64,000 bases of DNA from NCBI GenBank assembly GCA_030441535.1, contig JAUJFZ010000001.1, positions 1 through 64,000 of the forward strand, read 5' to 3'. This document shows positions 16,917 to 26,095 of the stretch, in pieces. Made by a program: the position numbers and the translations under genes. Position 1 is the stretch's first letter; each line of letters begins with the position of its first letter. Source of the stretch: Betaproteobacteria bacterium LSUCC0117 (GTDB lineage: Bacteria; Pseudomonadota; Gammaproteobacteria; Burkholderiales; Burkholderiaceae_C). Below the pieces are notes generated by a model. It saw only the letters and a program-made list of their open reading frames with translations. It made no database searches and was not told where the DNA came from.

Positions 16917-17726
16917 ATGGCAAATATTTTGGTAGTCGACGACGAGCACGGTATCCGTGAGTTGTTGTTTGAAATTCTGGATGACGAGGGACATAACGTC
17001 ATCGCTGCACAAAACGCGGCGGAAGCGCGGCAGGCTCGCGCCAACGCGCGCCCGGACCTGGTGTTACTCGATATTTGGATGCCAGATACCGATGGTGTCT
17101 CTTTGCTTAAAGAGTGGTCCGCATCTGGACTGCTCGACATGCCCGTCATCATGATGAGCGGACACGCGACCATCGAAACGGCTGTTGAGGCCACGCGCAT
17201 AGGCGCCATGGCCTTCCTCGAAAAACCCATCACCATGCAGAAGTTATTGGCTGCCGTCGAGCAAGGCCTCACCAAAGGCGCGCGGCAGCAAATGGTCAAG
17301 TCGGGGGACTACCGCGGTGCAGCCGCACCCTTGACAGGTAGCGGTTACGCCGGGGCAGCCGCGACGGGTGCCTCGCCCGCAGGCATGGCAGCCCAAGCGG
17401 TCACCACCATGGCATCCAACAACTACAACGCCACAGGTATGGGTGGTATCGACCATGCGGCGACGCCGATGACCCCCATGCACCTGAGTCCCGAGCAGTT
17501 ACTGAACCAATCGCCCGCGTCGAACATTCAAAGCTTTGAGCTCGATAAGCCGCTGCGCGATGCGCGTGACCAGTTTGAGAAAAGTTACTTCGAATACCAC
17601 CTCATCCAAGAAGGCGGCTCGATGACGCGCGTAGCTGAAAAAACGGGCCTGGAGCGCACCCACCTTTACCGCAAGCTCAAGCAGCTGGGCATCGACCTGT
17701 CAAAGGCTAAAAAGGGCCAAATTTAA
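16917..17726 (+). CDS. NtrX-like response regulator lacking the AAA+ domain
   Basis: A 269-aa protein. The receiver domain (1-122) has the acidic pocket DDEH, phospho-acceptor D52 in LLDIWMPDTDG, and FLEKPI for the conserved Lys. A low-complexity Ala/Gly/Met/Thr linker (about 125-215) follows. The end is a Fis-type helix-turn-helix (about 220-265, MTRVAEKTGLERTHLYRKLK). Canonical NtrX carries a sigma54-interacting AAA+ ATPase between these parts; none is present. The layout is like PrrA/RegA, so activation through sigma54 is not expected. The kinase just upstream is its probable partner. Confidence 0.88.
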   Translation: MANILVVDDEHGIRELLFEILDDEGHNVIAAQNAAEARQARANARPDLVLLDIWMPDTDGVSLLKEWSASGLLDMPVIMMSGHATIETAVEATRIGAMAFLEKPITMQKLLAAVEQGLTKGARQQMVKSGDYRGAAAPLTGSGYAGAAATGASPAGMAAQAVTTMASNNYNATGMGGIDHAATPMTPMHLSPEQLLNQSPASNIQSFELDKPLRDARDQFEKSYFEYHLIQEGGSMTRVAEKTGLERTHLYRKLKQLGIDLSKAKKGQI

Positions 17727-17777
17727 GCCTCAGAGCGGCAAACTTTTTTGCCTCGCGGTGATAACTGGCGCCCGGGC

Positions 17778-17786
17778 TGTTATACT
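17778..17786 (+). promoter_or_regulatory. Extended -10 promoter of tRNA-Phe
   Basis: TGT-TATACT (17778-17786) is an extended -10 element ending 9 bp before the mature tRNA 5' end. No good -35 hexamer is found 16-18 bp upstream, which fits an extended -10 promoter. The position is right for tRNA-Phe, although the transcript start is inferred. Confidence 0.5.
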
Positions 17787-17795
17787 GACTGCCTT

Positions 17796-17871
17796 GGCCC
17801 GGTAGCTCAGTTGGTAGAGCAGCGGATTGAAAATCCGCGTGTCGATGGTTCGATTCCGTCCCAGGCCACCA
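17796..17871 (+). tRNA. tRNA-Phe (anticodon GAA)
   Basis: A 76-nt cloverleaf with encoded CCA. The anticodon stem GCGGA/TCCGC encloses TTGAAAA with anticodon GAA at 17829-17831. The D arm GCTC/GAGC and T loop TTCGATT are standard. The acceptor stem GGCCCGG/CCAGGCC contains a C5-A68 mismatch, and the T stem has a T-G wobble. A mismatched acceptor is unusual but everything else is canonical. A terminator follows 5 bp later. Confidence 0.95.
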
Positions 17872-17875
17872 AGTT

Positions 17876-17910
17876 AAAAAGCCCCTTCCAGAAATGGTTG
17901 GGGCTTTTTT
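17876..17910 (+). terminator. Intrinsic terminator after tRNA-Phe
   Basis: AAAAAGCCCC (17876-17885) pairs with GGGGCTTTTT (17900-17909). An inner CCA-GAAA-TGG extends the stem-loop, and a T-run follows. This closes the tRNA transcript. The A-run on the 5' side could also give some termination on the opposite strand. Confidence 0.88.
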
Positions 17911-17980
17911 ATTTTCACCGCGCGGTGCTATAAACTCTGAATAATTGTCGACGCATCTGAGTCGTGAGAGCCTTACCCCC

Positions 17981-18763
17981 ATGGATAAAAAACCGACCCT
18001 TTGCATCGCCATCCTCACGCTCAACGAAGAGCGGCGCATCGAGCAGTGCATCAGAAGTGCACAATTTGCAGACCAGATCATCGTGGCCGATAGCGGAAGC
18101 ACCGATAACACGGTCGCACTCGCCAGTGCCATGGGTGCGGCGGTGCACAGTTACCCCGACTGGCAGGGATTTGGCGAGCAACGGACTCGATTGTTCAAGC
18201 ACTGCAGCTCAGACTACATTTTCTTTTTGGATGCAGATGAAGTCATTCCGCCCGAGCTAGAGAAAGAAATTGCCGACATTGTTCGTAGCGGCGCTAATGG
18301 CGTGTGGGAGGTGCTCTGGAACCAGGTGGCCTACGGCAAACCGCTCACGCGGATGAAGTCGACCGGTGGTATCCCACGCCTGTTCCGTGCCGATAACCTC
18401 ATCGGTTACGAGGGGCTGGTGCACGAGGCGGCCGTGTTGAAGGATCAAAGCGTACCCGTCTTTAAGCTCAAGGCGCGGCTTTTTCATTACTCTAGAGAAA
18501 CCATTTACGGCAGCCTGCAAAAACTTGCGCAGTACGCGCAGCTTGGCGCGCTGAAGCGCGCGAAAAAAGGCAAGAGGGGCGGTGTTTTGCGTGGATTTGC
18601 ATCGGCGCTCGCAAATTTCCTCCAGCTCTACGTTTTTCGGCGGGGTTTCTTGTGTGGCCCAGAGGGCTTCTTGTTTTGTTTCTTTATTGCGCTGGAGTGC
18701 TTCTTCCGATATGCGATGCTCGAGTACGACAAGAGTGCATTAACAGACAGCGCAAAGCGTTAG
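17981..18763 (+). CDS. WaaE/KdtX-like family 2 glycosyltransferase (LPS core)
   Basis: A 260-aa GT-A enzyme. The N-terminus ILTLNEERRIEQCI and IVADSGSTDNTV bind the nucleotide sugar, FFLDADE supplies the metal-binding DxD-type motif, and LFHYSRETI is typical of the WaaE/KdtX group, which adds a sugar to the inner core of lipopolysaccharide. A hydrophobic stretch near the C-terminus suggests membrane association. I chose the ATG at 17981 over an in-frame TTG at 17945 because family members start at this point. It lies directly after the tRNA-Phe terminator and before the O-antigen ligase gene. Confidence 0.85.
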   Translation: MDKKPTLCIAILTLNEERRIEQCIRSAQFADQIIVADSGSTDNTVALASAMGAAVHSYPDWQGFGEQRTRLFKHCSSDYIFFLDADEVIPPELEKEIADIVRSGANGVWEVLWNQVAYGKPLTRMKSTGGIPRLFRADNLIGYEGLVHEAAVLKDQSVPVFKLKARLFHYSRETIYGSLQKLAQYAQLGALKRAKKGKRGGVLRGFASALANFLQLYVFRRGFLCGPEGFLFCFFIALECFFRYAMLEYDKSALTDSAKR

Positions 18764-18784
18764 ATCCAAAAAGTTGAATAAACC

Positions 18785-20047
18785 GTGTCTAACCTTGCCC
18801 TTTCTATTCTTGGCTGGTTAATCCCCGGCCTTTACCTTACCTTCTCGACTGCGCTGGGGTTGGGCAATGTCTTGATGCTCTTAATCCTCATCGGGTTCGT
18901 GGCTACGGCCAACAAGGGCTATCTTGAAAAGGAACGCTGGCCCATGCCAGCTGTTTGGTTGTTGGCGCTGTACGCCATGGTCTTGCTTGGGATGTTTTAC
19001 ACCCCTGCGCCGTGGGAGTGGTCCTCGATCAATTGGGGCAAGTACACAAAATTTGTTTACGCCATCGTCCTCATGTTGTTGTTACATGGGCGTGCGGACT
19101 GGCAGCGGCGGTCGTTATTGGCGTTTGAAATAGGGATGCTCTTTCTATTGGCGTCCACGTGGCTCAATATCTGGTTTATCTTGCCCTGGTCAGCGACTAA
19201 ACAAACTGGTTGGGGCGTCTCACACCATGTGATGTACGACTACATCGTCCAGAACGTCATGATGGGGTTTTTTGTAGTTTACGCTCTTAGCAAGCTGAGC
19301 AGCGTAGCTAGCAGGGTGTGGAATGCCTCCTATGCGGTGATAGCACTAATGGCGCTCGTGAGTGTGACGCACCTATCTAGCGGCCGAACAGGTTTGATCG
19401 TTGTGGCTGGTGCATTGGCCGCGTTCCTGTTTGCGCGGATCGGTCTTCGCAGGGCGCTGGTTGCGTTACCAATCCTGTTGATAGGACTCGGTGCGTTGCT
19501 GATGACTTCCGACGTTATGTTGAGTCGTTTTCAACAGGCGACGACCCAACTCCAAAACATCTACAACGACCGCTTTTCATCGATTGGCCACCGCGCATAC
19601 AACTACAAGACGACGCCGCGTTTGATCGCGGAGCGACCCTTATTGGGCCATGGTACCGGCGCGTACCACACCGAAATTTGTCGCGTGTTGGACGACCCGA
19701 AGGATTGCGCAACTTTTCGCTGGCATAGCCACAATCAGTTTTTGTTTTTTGGCGTAGACCATGGGCTTATCGGAATTGCGTTCTACATATTGCTCATAAT
19801 TTCGGCAGCAAGGGTGGCGCGGCGGTCACAAAGTCAATCGCACCGTCTGATGCTATTCGGCCTGTTGGGCGCGCTTGTGTCTGATAGCCTGATTAACTCT
19901 CCGCTTTTCAGTGCAAGGGAAAGTCATTTTTTCCTCTACATGCTCGCGCTGCTGGTAGTTGCGTGCCATAATGCCCGTCCGCATTCTGATGTGGAAGCGC
20001 TTTCGCCGCGAAATAAATGCAATTTTTCAATTATGCACACCAATTAA
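18785..20047 (+). CDS. O-antigen ligase / Wzy_C family membrane protein
   Basis: A 420-aa polytopic inner-membrane protein with about ten hydrophobic segments. The region near residues 310-325, WHSHNQFLFFGVDHGLIG, is the conserved periplasmic motif of the WaaL/Wzy_C family, and LSSGRTGL precedes it. It is most likely the WaaL ligase that transfers the polymer to lipid A-core, since a separate Wzy-like polymerase is encoded at 54903. The start codon is GTG. It ends exactly one base before the Wzz-like gene. A polymerase role cannot be excluded by sequence. Confidence 0.82.
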   Translation: MSNLALSILGWLIPGLYLTFSTALGLGNVLMLLILIGFVATANKGYLEKERWPMPAVWLLALYAMVLLGMFYTPAPWEWSSINWGKYTKFVYAIVLMLLLHGRADWQRRSLLAFEIGMLFLLASTWLNIWFILPWSATKQTGWGVSHHVMYDYIVQNVMMGFFVVYALSKLSSVASRVWNASYAVIALMALVSVTHLSSGRTGLIVVAGALAAFLFARIGLRRALVALPILLIGLGALLMTSDVMLSRFQQATTQLQNIYNDRFSSIGHRAYNYKTTPRLIAERPLLGHGTGAYHTEICRVLDDPKDCATFRWHSHNQFLFFGVDHGLIGIAFYILLIISAARVARRSQSQSHRLMLFGLLGALVSDSLINSPLFSARESHFFLYMLALLVVACHNARPHSDVEALSPRNKCNFSIMHTN

Positions 20048-20908
20048 ATGACAGATACGCCTGCAGAAGCAAACGAAATTAGACTTTTCGCTGTGGTTCT
20101 AACTATCGCCGAAAATCTTCGCCTTCTTGTCATCGTGCCGACGGTAGCTGGGCTGGTAGCTTTGGGCTACTCCAGTTTACATCCGAAGACCTATGAAAGC
20201 ATCGCCTTCCTGAACGTTACTGAACAGCCAGCGGCGGCAGTAACCCTTGTTACCGCTGCTGCTGTACTCGATCCAGTGGCAGAAAGGCTTGGTCTGACTA
20301 AGGTTATTGGCAAGGACGCGGCCCGAGCAGCGCTTCTTGGGCGTGTCAGTGCGAGCCTAGGTAATAAAGACCAAATGATCAAGCTTGTTGTGACAGGGGA
20401 GAACGGGGATCAAGCGCATGATCTTGCTGAGATGGTTCTGTCAGAGCTCATCAATGTTTCGGCCCCAAAGGGGAGGGAGCTTGAAGAACTTGAGATGGAT
20501 TTGGCGCAGGCGCTTTTGTTATACGACGCTAATCAACGAGTCATCGAGGCCTCGTCTGGTGTGATGCAACAAGCAAACAAACTCACTTTACAAAATCTAA
20601 ACTTGCAAGGTTATTCAGATCTAATCGATACACAGATGGTTCTATCCACAGAGATCCGGGAATACAGAAAATCTCTCCGGGGTAGAGTCAATCATGAGAA
20701 CATCGCGCAGTCCCCGACGAGACCTTCAACACACACTTCCAGCAGTCGTTTGCGTATCAGTGGGCTTGCGACCGCATACACCAGCCTCGTTCTCTTGATA
20801 TTTGTATTCATCCGAAAAGCTTTGACGGATGTTATGGTTGGGTCACAGCGCGAACAGGTCCTAAACATCAAGTCCGTGCTCCGACGTAAATTGGGCCTTG
20901 GCAAATAA
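20048..20908 (+). CDS. wzz: Wzz-like chain-length determinant
   Basis: A 286-aa protein with two membrane segments, at about residues 25-45 and 240-258, flanking a periplasmic region rich in helix-forming residues. That is the Wzz/PCP topology. HPKTYESIAFLNV after TM1 is typical of the Wzz domain. It would set the modal length of a Wzy-made polymer. There is no cytoplasmic kinase domain. It is directly joined to the ligase gene (the ATG follows its TAA). Confidence 0.75.
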   Translation: MTDTPAEANEIRLFAVVLTIAENLRLLVIVPTVAGLVALGYSSLHPKTYESIAFLNVTEQPAAAVTLVTAAAVLDPVAERLGLTKVIGKDAARAALLGRVSASLGNKDQMIKLVVTGENGDQAHDLAEMVLSELINVSAPKGRELEELEMDLAQALLLYDANQRVIEASSGVMQQANKLTLQNLNLQGYSDLIDTQMVLSTEIREYRKSLRGRVNHENIAQSPTRPSTHTSSSRLRISGLATAYTSLVLLIFVFIRKALTDVMVGSQREQVLNIKSVLRRKLGLGK

Positions 20909-20926
20909 GTGCCTTTTTGTAAATTT

Positions 20927-20955
20927 AGCGGCAACGAACGTTCCTGTTAGCCGCT
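20927..20955 (+). other. Stem-loop after wzz
   Basis: AGCGGC (20927-20932) pairs with GCCGCT (20950-20955), and an inner AAC/GTT pairs as well. It is followed by TCGTAATTT, not a T-run, so at best it is a weak terminator for the upstream ligase-wzz unit. It overlaps the region just upstream of the island promoter. Confidence 0.35.
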
Positions 20956-20973
20956 TCGTAATTTCGGTATAAT
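20945..20973 (+). promoter_or_regulatory. Candidate promoter of the polysaccharide island
   Basis: A perfect -10 hexamer TATAAT lies at 20968-20973. The hexamer 17 bp upstream, TGTTAG (20945-20950), is a poor -35. It is the only consensus-like -10 found in the 448-bp gap before the 36-kb gene run, and it lies 25 bp before the paired hairpins and ops-like element described next. The leader would be about 375 nt long. Confidence 0.5.
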
Positions 20974-20997
20974 AAAAACGGACTTCTTTTTATACGT

Positions 20998-21031
20998 TGG
21001 TCTTAGCGAAGCAGACCATGCGGTAGTCTGC
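20998..21031 (+). promoter_or_regulatory. JUMPstart/ops-like leader element with two competing hairpins
   Basis: TGCGGTAGTCTG (21019-21030) matches the core of the ops element (GGCGGTAG followed by a T at position 11), which recruits the NusG paralogue RfaH to polysaccharide operons. It lies in a perfect hairpin GCAGAC/GTCTGC (21011-21031) with ops bases in the loop. A second perfect hairpin, TGGTCT/AGACCA (20998-21018), shares AGACC with the first, so only one can form. JUMPstart regions of enteric polysaccharide operons similarly have a CTGG/CCAG stem just before ops. The regulatory role is inference. Confidence 0.6.
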
Positions 21032-21356
21032 ACGTCGATTTATTAGCGGTGAAAAATTTATAGCAATGTAGGACAAGCCGAATAATTGTTCATACTGCAC
21101 GCGCTCATCACAAGTGTTCAGAGCCGAAATATCAATTTTTCGATTTTCTATTTATATGATCAAGTGGTCAATGAATTGGGATGGTCACTAATTAATATCA
21201 CCGATAGCCCGAATACGAGCTTTCAACTCTGTCATTGCGTAGAAGTTAGTTGATAATAGTTTATCCAGCGAATGAAAAAATCTGAGTATATATATACGGA
21301 TCAAATGTAAAAATACACGGCAGAATAATTTACGCGTATAAAAAAATTTAACAAAT
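21032..21356 (+). other. Long AT-rich leader before ugd
   Basis: The remaining 325 nt before the first island gene have no supported reading frame, no clear second promoter and no terminator. Base composition changes sharply to AT-rich within this stretch, marking the left edge of the island. A short antisense frame across 21188-21394 has no recognisable features and is not called. Confidence 0.5.
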
Positions 21357-22553
21357 ATGAAAATAACTATAGTTGGTGCGGGATATGTAGGCATGTCGCT
21401 TGCATTATTATTGTCAGAGATTCACCGTGTAACTATATTTGACGTTAATCCCGAGCGTGTTGAACTTATAAAAAAAGGGCGATCCCCGATTGATGACGAC
21501 GAATTTAAAAAATATTTTCTCGCCAATGATATAAAAATTAACGCCACGATATCAAAAGACGATGCTTACGTATCTTCGGACTACGTAATCATAGCTACAC
21601 CAACCGACTATGATCCAGAGACAAAAAATTTTGACACTAAATCTGTAGATGAAGTGATTGCTGATGTAGTCTCAAGAAACCCTCAAGCAATAATAATAAT
21701 TAAATCAACAATTCCTATAGGCTACACTTCAAAAACTCGATTAAAGTATAAAAAAGATAACATTATTTTCAGTCCCGAATTTTTAAGAGAAGGGACTGCC
21801 ATACAGGATAACCAATACCCTAGTAGGATTATAGTTGGAGACCGAACCATTCGTGGTAAAGCAATAGCAGACATACTCTCAAATATCGCGATTAGCTCAA
21901 ACCCGAAGATAATATTGTTAGACAGCGATGAGGCAGAAGCGGTAAAGCTTTTTTCAAATACTTTTTTGGCAATGCGGGTAGCCTACTTTAATGAGATCGA
22001 TACATTTTGTGCGGCAACAAACCTAAATGCCTACCAAGTAATTGATGGAATTTCTAAAGATCCACGGATAGGAGAACACTACAAAAATCCTAGCTTCGGA
22101 TATGGTGGTTATTGTTTGCCTAAAGATACAAAGCAATTATTAGCAAATTATGGCGATATACCAAATGCAATAATATCTGCAATTGTAAAATCTAACGACA
22201 TTCGAAAAAAATTTATCGCTGCAGAATTATCAAAATTATTAATTGCTAAATTAGCATCAAAAGAAACTGCAGTAATCCTGGGGGTGTATAGACTATCAAT
22301 GAAAAGTGGCAGCGCAAACCAAAGATCTAGTGCAATAAAAGACGTACTTAAAAATATACAGAAAATGGATCTAAAAATAATAATTTACGAGCCAACTTTA
22401 ACTTCGGGCGAACACGACGATTTCGATGTCATCGAAGACATAACAGATTTCAAAGAAATGTCGGACTTAATTATTGCAAATAGACGACATCCCGATCTAG
22501 AAGATGTGAATCACAAACTGTACACGCGTGATGTGTTTGGTGGAGACGTCTAA
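21357..22553 (+). CDS. ugd: UDP-glucose 6-dehydrogenase
   Basis: A 398-aa cytoplasmic enzyme that oxidises UDP-glucose to UDP-glucuronate with two NAD+. The N-terminal Rossmann fold reads VGAGYVGMSLALLL. PTDYD and FSPEFLREG line the sugar site. The catalytic cysteine is C253 in SFGYGGYCLPKDTKQL, which favours Ugd over GDP-mannose dehydrogenase. Length and motifs match the E. coli-type enzyme. It is the first gene of the island. No dedicated UDP-glucuronate-modifying enzyme is obvious nearby, so glucuronate itself may be a building block. Confidence 0.9.
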   Translation: MKITIVGAGYVGMSLALLLSEIHRVTIFDVNPERVELIKKGRSPIDDDEFKKYFLANDIKINATISKDDAYVSSDYVIIATPTDYDPETKNFDTKSVDEVIADVVSRNPQAIIIIKSTIPIGYTSKTRLKYKKDNIIFSPEFLREGTAIQDNQYPSRIIVGDRTIRGKAIADILSNIAISSNPKIILLDSDEAEAVKLFSNTFLAMRVAYFNEIDTFCAATNLNAYQVIDGISKDPRIGEHYKNPSFGYGGYCLPKDTKQLLANYGDIPNAIISAIVKSNDIRKKFIAAELSKLLIAKLASKETAVILGVYRLSMKSGSANQRSSAIKDVLKNIQKMDLKIIIYEPTLTSGEHDDFDVIEDITDFKEMSDLIIANRRHPDLEDVNHKLYTRDVFGGDV

Positions 22554-22568
22554 AGTAGGTATCATTAA

Positions 22569-24020
22569 ATGAAAAATGAAAAAATTCTATTTGTCCAGCC
22601 AGTTGTGCTTTGCGGGGGTGTTGGTAGTCGCCTTTGGCCGCTCTCAAGACTAGATTTGCCGAAGCAGTTTCACATTTTCAACGACGAATTTAGTTTATTT
22701 CAAGGCGTAATTAAACGCCTTTTAAATATCAAAGATGAACAGTTGAGTATTTCAGATCCAATCATTGTTGCGGGTGAGGAAAATCGATTTCATATCACTG
22801 AACAACTTAGCCAGCTCCTGAAAGATGATGCCGACATTATCTTGGAACCAGAACAGAAAAATACGGCCCCGGCGATGACATTGGCGGCGCTGACAGCACA
22901 GGAAAGCGGGCAGGATCCTATTCTCCTGGTTTCCCCGGCTGATCAGTCGATAGGTGATGTTGAGGGATACGAATTAATTTTGAAGAACGCTATTAACATT
23001 GCTAGCGAAAATCATGTAGTCCTTCTGGGAGTCAAACCAACTCATCCAGAGACAGGTTATGGTTACATAGAGACTGGAGCCACATATAGATCCAATGCCA
23101 GGAAGGTAAAATGCTTCATTGAAAAACCAGATATTGAGAAGGCCGTATTTTATGCAAACGCTGAAAACTTTTATTGGAACTCTGGTGTTTTCATCGTAAA
23201 GGCATCAGTATGGCTAAAATTGATGAAAAAATATCAACCGGAAATGCTGAATGTAGTAAATACAGCATGGCAAAACAAGAAACGAGACAACAATTTCATT
23301 AGACCTGATAAAAGTGCATATACAACGATCTCGCCACTTTCGGTTGACCATGCTGTCATTGAAAGATGCCCAGGCGAAACACCCGTCTACATGATCCCCG
23401 TGGATGTGGGCTGGAGTGACGTTGGGGCATGGGATGCGGTTTGGAATATTAATAAGAAAGATATCTCTGGAAACGCCTGTGTCGGCGACGTTCTCGCACT
23501 AAAAAGCCTAAATAACTACCTACACTCGACTAGCCGCCTGGTCGCGGTTTTGGGGGTCGAAGATCTAGTCGTTGTTGAAACGCCTGATGCAGTATTGATA
23601 ACTAAAAGGCAGTCATCTCAAGAAGTAAGGCAAATCGTCGCTTCACTGAACCAAATCGGGCGCTCGGAGCTTGCTTTTCATCGCAAAGTAAACCGACCTT
23701 GGGGCTGGTACGACACTATCGACGAGGGCTCAAATTTTAAGGTTAAGCGGATTAGCGTTAAGCCTCAAGGTAGTCTGAGTCTACAACAACACGCGCACAG
23801 AGCAGAGCATTGGGTTGTTGTTAGTGGTGTCGCCGAAGTAATCGTCGGCGATGAGACCATTATTCTCCGGGAAAACCAATCAACCTATATACCTTTAGGA
23901 AAAAAGCATAGATTGAAAAATCCATCAAATAAACCGCTTGAAATCATCGAGGTGCAGTCTGGTGAATATCTAGGAGAAGACGATATTATAAGATTCGAGG
24001 ACAAATATGGACGCGAATAA
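22569..24020 (+). CDS. manC: Mannose-1-phosphate guanylyltransferase / mannose-6-phosphate isomerase
   Basis: A 483-aa bifunctional type II enzyme. The N-terminal nucleotidyltransferase has VLCGGVGSRLWPLSR and FIEKPD. The C-terminal cupin with SLSLQQHAHRAEHWVVVSG is the isomerase domain. It makes GDP-mannose for the next two gene products. No phosphomannomutase gene is present in the window, so mannose-1-phosphate must come from elsewhere. It starts 15 bp after ugd. Confidence 0.94.
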   Translation: MKNEKILFVQPVVLCGGVGSRLWPLSRLDLPKQFHIFNDEFSLFQGVIKRLLNIKDEQLSISDPIIVAGEENRFHITEQLSQLLKDDADIILEPEQKNTAPAMTLAALTAQESGQDPILLVSPADQSIGDVEGYELILKNAINIASENHVVLLGVKPTHPETGYGYIETGATYRSNARKVKCFIEKPDIEKAVFYANAENFYWNSGVFIVKASVWLKLMKKYQPEMLNVVNTAWQNKKRDNNFIRPDKSAYTTISPLSVDHAVIERCPGETPVYMIPVDVGWSDVGAWDAVWNINKKDISGNACVGDVLALKSLNNYLHSTSRLVAVLGVEDLVVVETPDAVLITKRQSSQEVRQIVASLNQIGRSELAFHRKVNRPWGWYDTIDEGSNFKVKRISVKPQGSLSLQQHAHRAEHWVVVSGVAEVIVGDETIILRENQSTYIPLGKKHRLKNPSNKPLEIIEVQSGEYLGEDDIIRFEDKYGRE

Positions 24021-24035
24021 TAGAGAAAAATCAAG

Positions 24036-25112
24036 ATGAAAAAAGCATTGATCACAGGAATAACTGGTCAAGATGGAGCGTATCTTGCGGAACTTTTACT
24101 CAATAAAGGATATGAAGTCCACGGTATAAAACGCCGTACATCCCTATTCAATACTGCGCGAATTGACCATTTGTATCAAGACCCACATATGGGGGCGCGA
24201 AATTTAATATTACATCATGGCGATTTAACGGACTCAACCTCACTGATAAGAATAATACAAGAGGTAGAACCAGACGAGATATATAATCTTGCAGCCCAGT
24301 CGCACGTTGCAGTATCTTTTGAAGAGCCTGAGTACACCGCCAATTCAGATGCTTTAGGTTCGCTCCGAATCTTGGAAGCGATACGAATTTTAGAGCTTTC
24401 GAAGAAGACGCGATTCTACCAAGCCTCAACATCAGAACTATATGGATTAGTACAAGAAACACCTCAAAGAGAAGCGACACCGTTTTATCCAAGGAGCCCT
24501 TATGCGGTAGCGAAACTATATGCATACTGGATAACGATTAATTATCGAGAGGCTTACGGTATCTATGCATGCAACGGTATTTTGTTTAACCACGAGTCGC
24601 CTATAAGGGGAGAAACATTTGTAACGAGAAAAATTACCCGAGCACTTGCACGAATAAAGCTCGGTTTACAAAAGCAACTATTTCTAGGAAATTTGGATGC
24701 TAAAAGAGATTGGGGCCATGCCCGAGACTACGTAGAAATGCAATGGCTAATGCTGCAGCAAGAAATACCAGAAGATTTTGTCATTGCCACTGGCATTCAA
24801 TACTCAGTACGTGATTTTATAAATATCGCCGCTGATGCTTTAAATATGAAAATAACTTGGAGTGGCGCCGGACTCGAAGAAATCGGAATAATAGATGGGG
24901 AGGAAGTCATAAAGGTCGATGCGCGCTACTTCCGCCCCACCGAAGTGGAAACACTATTAGGAGATGCAAGTAAGGCGAGGACGAAGCTTGGATGGTCTGC
25001 AAAAACAAGTTTTGAAGAATTGGTGCAGGAAATGGTCCATGCTGATTTAAAATCAGCCGAGCGTGATTTACTAATTCAACAGTTTAATTCTACTTCTTCG
25101 CATAAAAATTGA
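24036..25112 (+). CDS. gmd: GDP-mannose 4,6-dehydratase
   Basis: A 358-aa extended SDR enzyme converting GDP-mannose to GDP-4-keto-6-deoxymannose. The cofactor loop is [22 protein letters not shown] follows, and the active-site motifs are STSELYG and the YxxxK element [28 protein letters not shown] is diagnostic for Gmd. Its stop overlaps the fcl start by one base (TGATG). Confidence 0.95.
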   Translation: MKKALITGITGQDGAYLAELLLNKGYEVHGIKRRTSLFNTARIDHLYQDPHMGARNLILHHGDLTDSTSLIRIIQEVEPDEIYNLAAQSHVAVSFEEPEYTANSDALGSLRILEAIRILELSKKTRFYQASTSELYGLVQETPQREATPFYPRSPYAVAKLYAYWITINYREAYGIYACNGILFNHESPIRGETFVTRKITRALARIKLGLQKQLFLGNLDAKRDWGHARDYVEMQWLMLQQEIPEDFVIATGIQYSVRDFINIAADALNMKITWSGAGLEEIGIIDGEEVIKVDARYFRPTEVETLLGDASKARTKLGWSAKTSFEELVQEMVHADLKSAERDLLIQQFNSTSSHKN

Positions 25113-26095
25113 TGAAACAAGAGCTGCGAAAAAAAAGAGTATACATTGCTGGTCACACAGGAATGGTAGGTTCTGCGATTGCGCGCATACTTATAGGTGA
25201 TAAAAAAGTAAGATTAATCACAAAAGAACGTGCTGAACTTGATCTAACAAATCAAGATAGAGTACAACAGTTTTTTGTACGAGAAAAAATTGATGAAGTG
25301 TACCTCGCCGCCGCAAGAGTAGGTGGAATACACGCGAATAGAACTTATTCCGCAGAATTCTTATATGAAAATTTAATGATTGCATCTAATATTATAAATT
25401 CTGCATATCAAGCGGGAGTGACAAAATTACTATTTTTAGGATCAAGTTGTATTTACCCAAAAAACGCCGAACAACCCATAGTTGAAGAGGCGTTGTTAAC
25501 AGGACGGCTAGAGGAAACAAATGAATCCTATGCAATAGCAAAGATCGCTGGAATTAAATTATGTGAATCTTTCAACAGGCAGTACAGTGAAACGAGCGAA
25601 ATTGATTACAGAAGCGTTATGCCCTGTAACCTTTATGGGCCGGGTGACAATTACCACGGCGAAAACAGTCACGTAATACCAGCTTTAATCAAAAGGTTCC
25701 ACGCAGCGAAAGAAAACAAGGCGAAAACGGTGATAGTTTGGGGTAGTGGTAAACCAAGGCGAGAGTTCCTCTTTGTGGAGGATGCCGCAAGTGCGATGGT
25801 GAACCTTATGAATATAAAGCGTGCAGAGTACCGCGATCTCTGCGCCGAAAATTCCTATCATATTAACATCGGAGCCGGAGAGGATATATCGATAGCGGAA
25901 CTGGCAGAAGAAATTCGTACTGTAGTAGGTTATGAGGGGGAAATCACTTTCGATAATTCAAAACCTGATGGTGTATATTCGAAGCTTATGAATAGCAGCC
26001 GATTAAGAAAATCAGGTTGGGAGCCAAAGAACTCGATTAGGACTGGCCTGCTAAAAACATATAAAAGTTTCAAAACTGAAGACAATAAATGGTAA
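25112..26095 (+). CDS. fcl: GDP-L-fucose synthase
   Basis: A 327-aa SDR epimerase-reductase that completes GDP-L-fucose synthesis from the Gmd product. It shows [15 protein letters not shown], the SSCIYP motif, and the YxxxK element in [14 protein letters not shown]. The [12 protein letters not shown] and [10 protein letters not shown] stretches are typical. The ATG at 25112 overlaps the gmd stop. The gene end overlaps the ABC transporter start by 7 bp. Confidence 0.94.
   Translation: MKQELRKKRVYIAGHTGMVGSAIARILIGDKKVRLITKERAELDLTNQDRVQQFFVREKIDEVYLAAARVGGIHANRTYSAEFLYENLMIASNIINSAYQAGVTKLLFLGSSCIYPKNAEQPIVEEALLTGRLEETNESYAIAKIAGIKLCESFNRQYSETSEIDYRSVMPCNLYGPGDNYHGENSHVIPALIKRFHAAKENKAKTVIVWGSGKPRREFLFVEDAASAMVNLMNIKRAEYRDLCAENSYHINIGAGEDISIAELAEEIRTVVGYEGEITFDNSKPDGVYSKLMNSSRLRKSGWEPKNSIRTGLLKTYKSFKTEDNKW

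Noticed and set aside
17796..21356. tRNA-Phe as an attachment site for an integrated element
   Set aside because: No integrase gene and no repeat of the tRNA 3' end were found downstream; the next genes are ordinary LPS genes with chromosomal composition.
21188..21394. 68-codon minus-strand frame in the island leader
   Set aside because: No motifs and no ribosome-binding site; it overlaps the ugd start and lies in AT-rich sequence where such frames occur by chance.
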